The notes under the pieces: generated by a model | What the model was told of the DNA's origin: nothing | What the model saw: only the letters and a program-made list of their open reading frames with translations | Databases searched by the model: none | DNA from: Cristatella mucedo | Taxonomy: Eukaryota; Bryozoa; Phylactolaemata; Cristatellidae | Reading direction: 5' to 3' | Length of the DNA stretch: 64,000 bases | Assembly: GCA_009760855.2 (NCBI GenBank) | Contig: WPIO01000001.1 | Span: 18,503,501 to 18,567,500 of the forward strand | Program-made: the position numbers and the translations under genes | Shown: piece after piece, positions 38,597-50,907 of the stretch | How the letters are laid out: each line of letters opens with the position of its first letter | Numbering within the stretch: position 1 is the first letter of the stretch

Positions 38597-41128
38597 GTGA
38601 GTAGCCTGTCCGGCGCGGCCCCGGCCAGCTGTCGCGTACCGCTCGTCGGCCGAACAGCTCCGGCGTTCCTTTGTTCTCATGCCCCGCCGGTGCTGTCACC
38701 CCATTGTGCTCGTTCGCCGTGCCCCAGCTGCCGTCGATGCTGTGCTACTGCCGCTGTGCCTCGGATCCGATCGCTTGTGCCGCGCCGAACCAGCAAGCGA
38801 TCAGCGCCGCGGTCAGCAGCTCAGCCCTCCACCCGTTGCCTTCGTGACCTCAGCCAGCAACCCACTCCCAATCCCTCCTCCCCCGCTCCGTGCTCGCCTT
38901 GCCCTGCCCGCCTGTCTGCAGGATTATCTGCTGATTGTGCACGTGAGCATTCGGTGCAGTCACGTTCGGCGTGGCGCCGGTCGTCCGTCGGCCCGGTCGT
39001 CCGTCGGCCCGGTCGTCCGTCGGCCCGGTCGTCCGTCGGCCCGGTCGTCCGTCGGCCCGGTCGTCCGTCGGCCCGGTCGTCCGTCGGCCCGGTCGTCCGT
39101 CGGCCCGGTCGTCCGTCGGCCCGGTCGTCCGTCGGCCCGGTCGTCCGTCGGCCCGGTCGTCCGTCGGCCGGTCGTCCGTCGCCCGGTCGACCGTCGGCCC
39201 GGTCGTCCGTCCGCCCGGTCGTCCGTCCGGCCCGTCCGTCGTCCGTCGTCCGGCCCGGTCGTCCGTCGGCCCGGTCGTCCGTCCGCCCGGTCGTCCGTCC
39301 GCCCGGTCGTCCGTCCGCCCGGTCGTCCGTCGGCCCGGTCGTCCGTCGGCCCGGTCGTCCGTCCGCCCGGTCGTCCGTCCGCCCGGTCGTCCGTCCGCCC
39401 GGTCGTCCGTCCGCCCGGTCGTCCGTCCGCCCGGTCGTCCGTCCGCCCGGTCGTCCGTCCGCCCGGTCGTCCGTCCGCCCGGTCGTCCGTCCGCCCGGTC
39501 GTCCGTCCGCCCGGTCGTCCGTCCGCCCGGTCGTCCGTCCGCCCGGTCGTCCGTCCGCCTGCCGCCGTCGAGACTTAACTGGGTGACGACCTGAGTTGAA
39601 GATGCTGCTCCCCGTGTACTTGGCAGGTTGCAAGATTAAAGCTCTGAGAGCCAAGACTAACACGTACATCAAGACGCCAGTCAGGGGCGAGGATCCCGTG
39701 TTCGTCGTCACCGGCCGACGTGAGGACGTGGCTTGCGCCAAGCGTGAAATCCTGTCGGCAGCAGATCACTTCAGCCAGATCCGAGCCACGAGGAGGAGCA
39801 GCAGCGCGGCTGCAGTCGGCGGTGGCAGCAGCGCGACGGCCAGCAGCTCGGGGTCTGCTGTGGCAGCCTCGTCAGCGATGAGTCTCGCCGCTGCCTCTGC
39901 AGCGCAGGCCGCGGCCGCTGCCTCATCAGTGTGCTCGAGCGGCGCTGGCGGAGCCGTGACCGGCTGCCGGCCGGCGATCACAGCCTCGCTGCCGCCACTG
40001 CTGTCCGGCGGCTGCTCGGCGTGCAAGCAGCCCAGCCAGGTGACCGTGCAGGTGCGAGTGCCCTACCACGTAGTTGGCCTCGTCGTGGGCCCTAAGGGCG
40101 CCACCATCAAGCGCATACAGCAGAGCACGCAGACGTACATTGTCACGCCGAGCCGCGACAAGGAGCCCGTGTTCGAGGTGACCGGTCTGGCAGACAGTGT
40201 GGAGAAGGCGAAGCTGGAGATCGAGAAGCACATTGCGTCGCGCACTGGTGGCTCGTCATCGTCGTCATCCTTGTCGGGATCGGAGAGTGGTGGCAGCTGC
40301 GCAGGCGCGGCCGACGAGGACGACTTCCACTGCAACGGCATTGACTCGGCCTACTTCGACGAAGCGGGCTCTCTGGACGCCGGCGCCGCAGCGGGGCTCG
40401 CCGGAGCCGCCGCCATGCCGTACAGCCTGTGTGACCTTGCAGTGGCCGACCGAGTGGCAGCAGCCCGAGACCTCTTCTCGTTCAGGGCCGAGCCGGCTGT
40501 TGCCATGGCGAATTTCGGTCTGCGCAGGCTGAGGAGCACTGGCAGAGCGGACAGCTTCGACCGTCTGCTCGAGGTCCAGGCGCTCGGCAAGAGCATCGGC
40601 TGCGAGGCTGCTGCGACAGCAGCAGCCACGGCAGAGTCGTCGAACGCTTGCAGCAGGATGCCATTCTGGTCGGATGCTCTAGCTGGCGGCAGCGGGGGCT
40701 GCAGCAGCAGCAGCGGTGGTGAAGGTGTGGCAGCGGCAGGCATCGTGCCCAGCTTGCTGCCAGGCTCGTCGGCTGCTGTTGGCACTCCTCTGCCCAACAA
40801 GCCGTGCTTGCAACCGTTTGGCGGCGGCAGCAGCAACGGCAGCTGTCTCACTGGCCGTGAGCAGGTCAACGCGTCCTGCAGGCTGCCGCTGCCCCTTGCT
40901 CGCGACCGACACCTTGCTCGAGAGATGGCGTGTGGTACCGGCTTAGCAGCAGTCGTGACGGCGGCACCAGTGCTGCCATCTCGTGGCAGCTCCGGCTGCC
41001 GCTCCCTTGGGAGCCCCGTGCCGGACGTGCCTTGTATGCCGGGCGGCCTTTGCCTGGCAGCCTATCCCCATGCGGCCGCCGACGTGGCCACGTATGCTTC
41101 TGATGTTACCGCCAGATGCCCGCTATGA
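38344..41128 (+). CDS. MEX3: MEX3-family RNA-binding protein (two KH domains), two coding exons
   Basis: Exons 38344-38596 and 39627-41128 join in phase 1 to 1755 nt, 584 residues plus TGA. The N-terminal [14 protein letters not shown] motif resembles the family's leading helix. The family signature [20 protein letters not shown] then leads into KH1 (GRQG loop at 82-85, [28 protein letters not shown]). An Ala/Ser-rich linker of about 70 residues follows, then KH2 ([17 protein letters not shown] loop at 239-242, [20 protein letters not shown]) and DFHCNGID, also a family mark. The rest is Ala/Gly/Ser-rich low complexity. MEX3 proteins bind mRNAs in the cytoplasm and repress or destabilise them in germline and stem-cell fate. 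Vertebrate MEX3 ends in a RING finger; none is visible here, as in nematode MEX-3. The start is the first ATG after an in-frame TGA at 38260. Confidence 0.95.
38597..39626 (+). other. MEX3: MEX3 intron 1 (phase 1, 1030 bp)
   Basis: GTGAGT donor and CAG acceptor. The first 380 bases are GC-rich unique sequence. Most of the rest is the 16-bp minisatellite described separately. Long open frames run through it in several frames and both strands, but they are products of the repeat composition. Confidence 0.9.
38979..39559. repeat. 16-bp GC-rich minisatellite in MEX3 intron 1
   Basis: About 36 head-to-tail copies of GGTCGTCCGTCGGCCC or its one-base variant GGTCGTCCGTCCGCCC. The GGC variant dominates the first third and the CGC variant the last part, with an irregular patch at about 39166-39262. 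No unit contains a stop in any frame, so three units give a 16-residue peptide period on both strands. It carries four CpG dinucleotides per GGC-type unit. Confidence 0.97.
39627..41128 (+). CDS. MEX3: MEX3 coding exon 2
   Basis: The acceptor is TACTTGGCAG at 39626. The first two bases complete Gly85 and the frame continues [17 protein letters not shown]. It contains the remainder of KH1, the whole of KH2 and the low-complexity C-terminus, ending at TGA 41126-41128. An alternative splice near the end into a distant RING exon cannot be excluded. Confidence 0.93.
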
Positions 41129-42000
<872 letters not shown>

Positions 42001-43794
42001 GAATATTTGCTGCTGATGAGGCTGAACTTCGGCTGCTGCTGCAGGCTTTTGCGAAAGCTGGTCGCATCGCGCCAGCTGCCCCCAGGCACGTGACACCCGA
42101 AGCCAGCACCTGCTCGCAGTCGCTCACGGGCTGCAGCCGGATGCATTGCAGCTCGGCCAGTTTTCTTAGCCGCCCGGTCTGTGGGGGGGGGGGGCAAGCC
42201 ACTGAACGCAGCTGCGACTTCATGCGGCTGCATTTCGCGGCTTTGATGGGCAGCGAAGGACAGCAGCCAGTGGGGGGATGGCGAGCTGTTGAGGCGGCAT
42301 CCTTGCTGCGAGCCAGCCGCACTAGGGAAACTGCCCGCTAATGGGCTTAGCGCTTCAGCTGCTGGACCGCCCTCGCGAACCAGCGGGCCGGCTTAGCGGT
42401 TGCTTATCATTATTCGCATTTAAATATCTGGCCGTCGGGCCAGACAACAAAGGGCGGATCGAGTTTGCTCGATGCTCTGTCCGACAATGGCCAGCCGTTT
42501 CGTTCGGGTCTTTATTTGTTCTCGCGCGCGCCCCGTGCAGCTTCGCACCCGCTGACATTGTCTCTCACCGCGACAGAGCAGCCGGCGTATTTGGCGAGTG
42601 CGCGCCGAGGGGGAGTGCGGCGGCGCGAGGCAGAGTTTGGCGGGTGCGCACGGGCTGCGGCCGAGGTGTTTGCTCGCGATGCCCTCCGCCCCAGATAGGC
42701 GACCCTTGTTTGCCCACGAGCGGCCGTGTATCGCTTGTTTTGCTATTTTCTTGCGGCCGCTCGAAGCTGATGCTTTCTTTTCTGCGTCATGATTAGATCT
42801 TTTATGTAGCTAGGCAGGTCGAGGGCAAGCCCGACAATGCGTTCTGTTTCGCGGCCGGCTGCCGCCCCTCATTCGTCGCGTCCGCGGTGGGTGCCAGAGC
42901 CGACGCGGCCGGCGGCGGCCGCCGCCATCGGTTCCGGTGGCATTAAGGCAGACCGCGTCGATGTTTGCTTAATTACTGCAGTCGTATTTCGGCTACCGCT
43001 GTTCCGAAGCCGCGGGTGGATTGGAGGGGGGCTGCGCTAGTGGTCGGTAGGCGCAATCAAAGATTCGAGGCAGGCAGCCCCGGCGTACTTCCGCCGTAGG
43101 TGAGCCGAAGCGCCGCCGGTCCCAGCAGCCGTCGCATGCGGCGGCGGCCTTCGGGCGGCGAGTAATCGCGTCCAACGCCGACTGGTACTTATTGCAGTCT
43201 CGGCTAACGGAGTTCCCGGCGAGCAGCTGCAGTGTCATTCGAACAAAGGAATCAATAAGGCGATAGCATCCGGCGTTCGGCGTCTGCGCATTAACTCTAT
43301 TACCGCGCCGCCGTCTGATTTAGCCAAAGCGAGCCTATTCCCGCGTCGCCAGCGTCCGCCCTTCTTGCGAGAGTGCGGGAGCGACCGTTAGGTCCTCGGG
43401 GCCGACCGGGCGCTGGGGACTGCGACGCTCGCTCGCCCCCCTCCTGCCGCCGCGTCGGTGGGCAGCGGCAGGAGGGGGGAGGCGAGCGAAAGCATCGAAG
43501 GCTCGGGGAGTAACCCGTCTCGCAGCCCAGACGGCTCCGAGCGTAGCCGCGAGCCGAGCGTAGCTGCGAAGCCGAGGCTGGGCAGCCAGCGAGGAGAGCT
43601 GCGCCTCGCCGCGCCACTGCTGCGCCGAACACGTTCGCCCTCCCTCGAGCCTCGTGGTCGACGACGCGCTGCGAGTTCACGCACTGCGAGTTCATGCAGC
43701 ACGAAGCGCGACTTTGCACGGCGTCTCTCCGGCGAACGCTATCTCTGCGAACTCATCTCATCGGTGCCCTGGCGGGGCGGAGTGTCGCCGACGC
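42001..43794. other. GC- and CpG-rich sequence, no recognised gene
   Basis: Strongly GC-rich from about 42040 with numerous CpG. Overlapping open frames on both strands are Arg/Ala/Pro-rich and look compositional. A G-run lies at 42182-42193. Could be a CpG island or first exon of a gene whose other exons lie elsewhere. Confidence 0.35.
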
Positions 43795-43945
43795 CGCCGA
43801 TTCAACGGCCTCAGTTATGTAGCGGCAGAAAAGCCCCAGCCCGGCTACCAGTCTCCCGCCCGATGTGGGTGATTGGTATCCCTGCCTGCCGCAGGATTCG
43901 AACCCACGACGACCCGGGTAGTAAAGAAGTGAGTTGTACGCGGCC
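43795..43945 (-). mobile_element. SINE-A copy, GC-shifted
   Basis: ATTCAACGGCCTCAGTTATG, TAGCGGCAGAAAAGCCCC, GCAGGATTCGAACCCACGAC. Same order as SINE-A in reverse, with GC-rich substitutions like its surroundings. Confidence 0.82.
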
Positions 43946-45345
43946 GCAGCTGGCTACATGCCGTCGACGAGGCATCGGCCGCCACGTCGAGGGCCGGCCA
44001 CTTAAAGGGCCTAGCTAGACGTAAGATGGGCGTCCGAGCTCTCGCGGAAATTAATATACGATAAGGGGCAATAACTGGTGGACCGAAAATCTTTACGATT
44101 GCTCGAACGCGCCATCGACATTGGCGTTGGGTCCGATGGCAGCCGACGACAGCCGACGCGAAGACAACGAAGCGAACTCCCGCCCACGCGAGCACGGCGA
44201 CTGACAAAAGAGGTCGCGCCGAGCGCGCGCGGCTGGTGCAGGATCGACGGTGTGCCAATCCGCTCGATCTATCCGAGTCGGAAAGAGAGTGAAGCCGTCG
44301 ATCGTAGCTCGGCGAGCGTCCGGCCGGACGTGCGTCCGTTAGCTAGCCAGCCAGATTTGGCGATCGCCGCGAGTCAAGGAAAGGCGGGTCTGCCGCATCC
44401 ATCCTAGCGCCAGACTGAAATTAGAACGAGTTCGCCATGGGGACGCGCGAGCGCCCAGTCGGACCCGTCGGCGCAGTCGTGCCCGTCGGAAGTCGGCGTC
44501 GCGTGAGAGCCGCGTTTCGGGGAGCGGCGGCAGGCGACGGAAAGACGGTTCGCAGCACGGCCCGCGCACTCGCGGGCCTCGGCGATTGGCTCGGCGACGG
44601 ATTGGAGACGGCTTCGCCGCCGCGTCGCTCGGCGCCAAGGAAGAAACCTCGCCAACGCGCTAATATTGGCTCCGTCATTACCTAATGAGCTCGATGGCAG
44701 TCGGCGCTGAGCAGCGACCGAGGTCGCAGTTCTATTTACCCAATGTCACCTCCGAGCTCGAGTCCGCGGCTGTCGCAAGGCAGCCGGAGGCAAGCCGACG
44801 GCTCTTCGACAGCAGCGGCCGGTCGACGGCCGATGGCAAGGGCCGGCCGGCGGCGCTCCGCCGCGTCGCGGCAAGACCTCAATATAGCGCGGACGCTCGA
44901 GGGAGGGGGCAGTCCGCTCGATGGCCTCGATCGTAGCCGAAAGCCGCCGTCCCTCGTTGGATCCAGATGAAGTGGCGCTACCGGCGGCTTCATCCGACGG
45001 CGCGACAGCACCGGGCTGATCGATCTCGAATCGCTTCTTTGTCGCGAAGGTCGACGCGGCAAAGGTTCCGGTTCAGGACATTTAGTACGAACGCACCCGG
45101 TGCGGGGGGGGGGGAGGAGCGACATCAGCAGGCCGCGCGCGCGCCTCCAGCGCTACTAACAAGGATGCAGCCAGAATTTTGACGAGGGGCAGGCAGCTAA
45201 AAACGTCGACATCGACGGACATGAGAGACGCAAGGTCAAGGCCTTCTTTTTGAAGGTACGCGTTGCTCGGCGGATCTCTTTAGATTTGTCTACAGAAAGC
45301 TATTTCTTTAGCAGCCCTACAGAAAGTAATCGCTACCTTATAAAT
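43946..45345. other. GC- and CpG-rich sequence, no recognised gene
   Basis: Dense CpG, open frames on both strands of Arg/Ser/Ala-rich composition, no family motif. Ends in a G-run at 45104-45113 and returns to AT-rich sequence at about 45230. Confidence 0.35.
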
Positions 45346-45348
45346 AAA

Positions 45349-45381
45349 GTATAACTCGTTTGTATAGCGCCCTGAGAACTG
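45349..45381 (-). mobile_element. SINE-B, left part of a copy split by LINE-A
   Basis: CTCGTTTGTATAGCGCCC and TGAGAACTGAA are the 3' end of SINE-B in reverse; the rest resumes at 45697. Confidence 0.75.
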
Positions 45382-45696
45382 AATAATAATAATAATAACA
45401 CCCTCAGAGAACTAAATCTTTTTCTAGGCACTTTACATTTGCTGCAAAGGAAACACGATCGAATGGTGCGTGGTATCACGCTCGGAAAAACAAGAATCAC
45501 GTGGTTAGGGTTGACATGCGCAGGGTGGGCATGCAAGTGTGGTTAGTGGCTGCATGCACGGTGTCAGCGAGCATGAGCACACAAAGAACAAATCACGGGG
45601 ACCCACTAAATGCTGTCCTAAATAGGTGGGTTTTCAACTTCTTTTTAAATGTGGTCAAATCAAGGGATGTCGTGACGCAAGTCAGGAGAGAGTTCG
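45382..45696 (-). mobile_element. LINE-A 3' fragment inserted in a SINE-B
   Basis: (TAA)n, then CCCTCAGAGAACTAAATC, TAGGCACTTTACATTTGCTG, GTGGTTAGTGGCTGCATGCA and GTCAGGAGAGAGTTCG. Truncated in the C-terminal motif region, and bounded on both sides by SINE-B. Confidence 0.88.
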
Positions 45697-45815
45697 AATC
45701 TCTACATTCCCGGCGCTTCACATATGCCGCGAGGCCCGAACGCATCGTCGAATGCATTCATCGGTCGTTAGGCGAGCACCTTAGCCGTTGGGCGAAAAAA
45801 ACCAGCGCAAGAAAC
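45697..45815 (-). mobile_element. SINE-B, right part of the split copy
   Basis: TCTCTACATTCCCGGCGCTT, CACATATGCCGCGAGGCCCG and GCGAGCACCTTAGCCGTTGG continue the SINE-B from 45381. Confidence 0.78.
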
Positions 45816-45929
45816 GCGACGTCAGCCTGCTCGGATCGCCTCCCGAGTGCGCACGCGACAAGCCTCCAGGGCAGCTATTTAAGCAAAGTCTAAGCCCGGG
45901 GCCTTACGCAGGTGCTCGCTAGCTCGCTC

Positions 45930-46090
45930 GCTCGCTCTTCACGATCCACGAGATCATGGGTTCGAGCCGTGCAGTGGGGCAATCCTCGACTGCCCCACTG
46001 CACGCGGCCGCCGCGGCGACAACGGTTAAGGCTTTTCTGCCGCTACACAAAGACGCTACTCTGCCGAATCAGCAAGCCTTTATTATTTAA
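45930..46090 (+). mobile_element. SINE-A copy, forward, GC-shifted
   Basis: GAGATCATGGGTTCGAGCCG (B-box), GTGGGGCAATCCTCGACTGC, GGCGACAACGGTTAAGGC, TTTTCTGCCGCTACACAAAG and GCCGAATCAGCAAGC follow the forward SINE-A consensus. Confidence 0.75.
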
Positions 46091-46930
46091 TTAGTTTCCC
46101 CTCCGAGAAAGCCCGCTAGCCATTCAGGGGGTGGGCTATCGGGCTTCCTGGAAGGGGCCACAGGGATGTTCGCGAAAATGGGCAGGGGAGTGCTGGAATG
46201 GTGGCTGCTGTGACAGTGGGTGGGGCAGCCTCTCGACGAGGGGCCCCGCCTCAACTCGCGCCGCGTGGCTGCAATCGTCTCCCAACGCCTTTATCCAAGC
46301 CCTCAGCTACCGCTGCTGCCTCGTGCGCGCCGAGGACGTAACCGTGGCTTTAGCCTCTCGACCCACCCATCAGTCCGACTCTCCGCCTTCACCCGATGCA
46401 ACGAGCGAGCACGTTTTTCCTCGTTCCTCCTAATGTTTCCGCTCTGTCGTTTTATCTTCGTTTGAATGCACAGATCGCTTGCGCACCAGAGAAGCATCGT
46501 CGGCGTCAGCGCCGCGCCGCTCTTGGCGTCCAGCCCTGCGAGTTAACTCGATACGTGCGGTCGCTATTCCCCGCGGCGACAATTAGCGCTCCGCCGCCGC
46601 CGTCGTGCGGCCTTAGCCAGACCTTGGTCTGTGCTTCCGGCTAGTGTTTTCCGTTCGCCGAGGTGGCGCGGGATGAGGTGGCATTGTCGAATGCACGATT
46701 TGGGATGCTGCGATGCTTGCTGCGATGGCTGAGCGCACCAGTGCGCTGCAGTCAACTGCTTTAGCTGACTGAAAAATCTAGCGAATGCGTGTCAAGGGCT
46801 GTCACTCGCTGTTAGCCCACTTCACGGTCTTGATCCTTCGGCGTGCCTGCATGAAATACTTAATTCTCAGGCCATCCTCTAGTATCACCTGCTCCTCTGA
46901 CTCGGATCGCTTAGCTGCTTCTCCTAGCCG
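46091..46930. other. Unassigned GC-rich sequence
   Basis: No gene or repeat recognised. Confidence 0.3.
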
Positions 46931-46934
46931 AGCT

Positions 46935-47225
46935 CACAGAGTCTTTTAGAGACCTTACCTTCATTTCGCGTGCTCCCAAAGCCTGGAGCTTGCTGCCGGC
47001 TGACGCGACGCCATCTCCCGAATTGGCGGCATTTAGGACGAAGGCAGAAAAGTCAACGGCGCTCCTTATCGGCATTGGCTCAGTTCGCGTCCATTGTCCT
47101 TACGTGGTCGCGCGTGCTGAAATTATGCATGCATGCATGCATGCATGTTGTAGCTACTAGTGAGTTGACGTGCTTCATTTTCAAAGTATGCATTTCTATT
47201 ATCACTCGCAAAGTGCACCGGAGCA
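46935..47225 (+). mobile_element. LINE-A fragment, diverged
   Basis: TTTTAGAGACCTTACCTTCA, GTGCTCCCAAAGCCTGGAGC, CATTTAGGACGAAGGC and GTGCTGAAATTATGCATG follow the LINE-A C-terminal motif and 3' UTR. A (GCAT)n run of about 26 bases sits at 47124-47149. Confidence 0.75.
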
Positions 47226-47229
47226 GCGA

Positions 47230-47821
47230 CCAGCGTGTTGGCTACGACTGATCGGGCTTCGAGCTCGAACGTCCGGTGCGGCTCAATGAAGCTTAGCAAG
47301 TGCGCGCACTAGCGGCTTTCAAGACCCGCAAATAGCGTACGCGAAAAGCAACTCTCTCTCGAGAGGAGATACACCGAACACGAATTAAGCCTATCTTCAA
47401 GCTGCACATCATTAGCAGCATCGAACGTTTGCTCTGTGAGCATAGATAGTGTTCCGCAAGTAACTTTAAGGGTCGCACCCACTATTCTTGCCGCATCGTG
47501 ACTAGAGGAAGTTATTCTGGCGAATTGATCTCGCTTTCGGCTTGCTACGACCACGTGGGCTCGCTCGATTAGAGTCTTGCAGCTTCCTCTATGTGCAGTG
47601 CAAAGTAGTAAAAACATGTGGATAGAACCTGTGAGCACAGAGTATTCATACAAATGGTGTGTACCCGAAAAACAGGTTGCGTTTTAAAATAAATCAAAGA
47701 TCGTGCATGTACGCGCATAGGGGCGCAAAGGCTCGACCGCAATGGCGCACCGGTCGGCAAGCCATTGCCAAGGCTCTTTCGTTTTTCCGCTCCACTGAGA
47801 GAGAGAGGGAGAGATAGAGAA

Positions 47822-47857
<36 letters not shown>

Positions 47858-48715
47858 GAGAGAGACGATTCATTAAGCAGTTACGCAAGGAATTAAATTA
47901 CTCCCTTGTAGACTTGGAGAGCGCTCGACTATCAAAAGGATTAAAGTGACGCTCACGGACTGCTTGCAAAAGTCTGGGGTGCGCGCGTCGCGTCAGCACT
48001 GCATGCCGTCCCAGCGGCGGTCCCAGTGTAGCGGGGCCACCGCCGGCTATCTCCTGGCTACCGATGCTGGAGCAGGGAGCGCACGGTTTCCGCTCGCGAC
48101 AGTCGCGCGACCAACGCCACCGCCACCGCCGCCGCCGCCGCCGCCGCCTGGCTATAGGTCATGGGTTCGAGTGTTCCGCGATGCATATTGATTTCGAACT
48201 TCTGGCTTCGAGGAGCTTCGACGGCGACGTCACTTTCTCGCGAGCAGCGAGAAAGCGTGTGTCTGGTCGAAGCCTCGCGCATCCCCATTCGGCGAGCGCT
48301 CTTTGCGCGCCGACCTAGCAATTCGGGGCGGGGATTTCGGACGCTGCGGCGAACCCGACTCGGCAGGCCGGCCGGCCGGTTCAATTCGGGGCCGCCGCCA
48401 GGTCTCCGCATGCATCGCCACGAGTAGCACCTAGAGCGCCGAGTTCCGCTTCCGGTCCCTGGATGTGGATTCACGCTGCTTTATGCGTGCACGCGCAGTA
48501 GGCTTCCACTTCTACGCCCGACCGGCGCTCAGCTCTACCTATCTCAGTCGACCTTTTCCAAAGCGATTCTATTTTCTAGGCCGCCCCTCCCTACCTATCT
48601 CGTCGACCTCTTTTTCTTGTTCAGAGTCACTTGCACTCAGACGGTCACTACTTTCCTCAAGCTTACCGATAATTGGAGCAATCTAATTTCGCTATGGGCT
48701 CGCTAGCCTAGCTAG
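47230..48715. other. Unassigned sequence with a GA microsatellite and CpG-rich part
   Basis: (GA)n-rich run at about 47798-47862. 47985-48430 is CpG-rich with a CCG run at 48117-48147 followed by a tRNA-like B-box scrap (TCATGGGTTCGAGTGTTCC). No gene recognised. Confidence 0.4.
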
Positions 48716-48719
48716 CTAG

Positions 48720-49500
48720 TGTCGCCGCACTCAAATTGAGAGATCGCAACCCCAGGATTAGTTCATTTAGCGTAGCAGAGCCGCGATGTCTGCTTGTAAT
48801 CTGGGCAAAGTCTAAAGTGACTTGTCGTTGAATAAACACTTTGCTTACGCTCAGTCAAGTCAGCCGGGTCTCAGCTGAGGAACCTCGTCAAAATCAGGGC
48901 TACGATCTTAGACAGGAATACGACGGCCTAGGCGAGCGATAACTAGCTCAGGCGCTTGTGACGTCATATCTTGATTAACGCCACTCCCTCTATTCAAGAA
49001 TTCCGGCCTGCGCTCTTAATTGACTGCAACTGGTGCAAAAACTCAGCGGCTCATACGGCCTGTCCTTCGACGGCGTAGCTGCCACAAATATACTAATATC
49101 TGTCTGAGCTTCACGCTCGGTTCCAGATCAAGTACCGAATCGCTTTAAAATACTCCAGATATGGCTTACAGGTCCCTAAAAATGCTTGAACCATGCCTGA
49201 ACCTATCCAGCCTGCTTGCTCCTCCGGGGTGTTCTGCTACCACCGGCTCCTCGGCTTCCCGTCGTCTAGCTGTTCCTTGCACTTGCATGAAACTGGAATC
49301 TTTAGATGATCGGACCTTCAGTTTTCATGCACCGAAAGTCCGGTACTCGTTTTTGGCTTCTGTCACCACCTGCAACGACTTTGCATTATTTAAGTCTCAG
49401 CTAAAGACGCCTCTATTTCGCTCAGATTTCCTCTCGCACCGCCTGAGTGAACCGGTCTTTTTTGTTTGCGTGCGCTTTGATTGGTTACTTGCGTGTCATT
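48720..49500 (+). mobile_element. LINE-B fragment
   Basis: GAACCTCGTCAAAATCAGGG and AGACAGGAATACGACGG parallel the copy at 21160-21765 (CTCGCCAAACTCAGGGCCAG, AGATAAGAGTACGACAG). Further on the frame gives LDDRTFSFHAPKVRYSFLAS and FKSQLKTPLFR, the usual LINE C-terminus. Confidence 0.85.
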
Positions 49501-49504
49501 AACA

Positions 49505-50900
49505 GTACATTACACACACCTCGAGTCCTACTAAGCGGTGACCCCGAGTAACTTCGCGAGTGCTGCAGCATATTGACCCAATCGTGTGCCGAGCTGGGCT
49601 CAGTAACACCGTCGTGTGCCTCCGCCGAATAAATCAGATTTTTACACGCGTCAAGTGCCGATGGGCAAAAATCTTAATTCGCCGCCACATGAATTCGAGC
49701 ATCCGGTTCGAATGCTCTTGAATTGTCACTTGGCCACCAGGAAGATTGCATCAACGGATTGCGGGTATGATCCAAATCCGTGGACACCCAGACTAGTGCC
49801 CACTCTGAGACGTGTCGGAACCGTGAAACCACTGCTAGGTCCTCATTCCGGGGGCAGTCCACCTTTCGGAACCTGCGAATAATGCCCGTCCACTACTCGA
49901 CCTGGGACGAGTTACTCCTCACAGTCGACGGAACTGACGAAGGAAGGAGCGCTACGCGCTCTGTCGGCGTAATGTCTGTTAATACTCAACCAATCGAGAG
50001 CGGAACGAAATGGGCTCCAGCAGACTCGTTCTCCTCCTCCCGAGCACAAGAGGTCAAAGCACCTGACTCGAGCGGGCGAGAGGCGGCTGCTGCTGCTGCT
50101 ACTGCGCGAAGGTGACTCGACTCAGTCAGTCCGCAGCCCTTGAGAATCCGCGCTTATCGCGGTGCGTATATCGCGCGTATTTCTTATCGTTATTGCTAGC
50201 GAAGGTCGCTTGTTGAGTTGTTCGATGACACAAAAGGAGCAACTTCGTACCCTAGCAATTATTCTCCAAGGCGGTAAGCGCTTAAGAAAAGCCCACTGCA
50301 GCGGGCGAATTGGCGATACCATACTGAGAAGCGTCGAGTGGCACGCGACATCCGATTCCAAGTGATTGGGCTCTGGTCGATGCCAGACGCTGAGGTTCCG
50401 CCACCAGTCGTGGTCACGTGGCATGGGAGTCGCGCGCTGCGGGTTTCCACGCGTGCGCATCCAAGCGAGCGTCGCCGTGCGCTAAGCTAGGCCCCGTTTT
50501 GCATTACTTTCGTGGGGATTCTCGTATATGTGACGTGCCAGTGGAGAATGCAGCTCACCCAGTACTAGACAGAGACGATTTCTGGAGCGCAGAATCAACA
50601 TGAGAGCAGAAGCATTTCAAATAAAGCAAGTTTCAGTACCGCGTGGCGATAAGTGGCTGCCCCAATCGGAAGCTTCCGATCGGTGGGAGTGAGCTCAGTT
50701 CAAGAGATTTGAAAGAATGTTTCAAGCGGACTGCGAGCGACTTAAAATTCAGCGAAGAGCGAGCGACAATTGCTTCGGCTAGTCCGACAACTATTTCAAT
50801 TGTCATAGGGGTGTGACAATAATACGGTGGCTTTACGACATTAAAGACGCCGTGGTAACCCTCAGCATACCTGTATATCCTACATGAAATATATAAATTT
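49505..50900. other. Unassigned sequence
   Basis: Open frames of 60-110 codons on both strands without recognisable motifs. No repeat identified. Confidence 0.3.
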
Positions 50901-50907
50901 ATACATA

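Noticed and set aside
38546-39741. Long open frames (up to 346 codons) on both strands across the MEX3 intron
   Set aside because: They are produced by the stop-free 16-bp repeat. The true gene splices over the region, joining the KH1 halves exactly.
48150-48180. tRNA-like B-box considered as a tRNA gene
   Set aside because: No cloverleaf can be formed around it. It is a SINE or tRNA scrap, as are the other B-box matches, and no genuine tRNA gene was found in the window.
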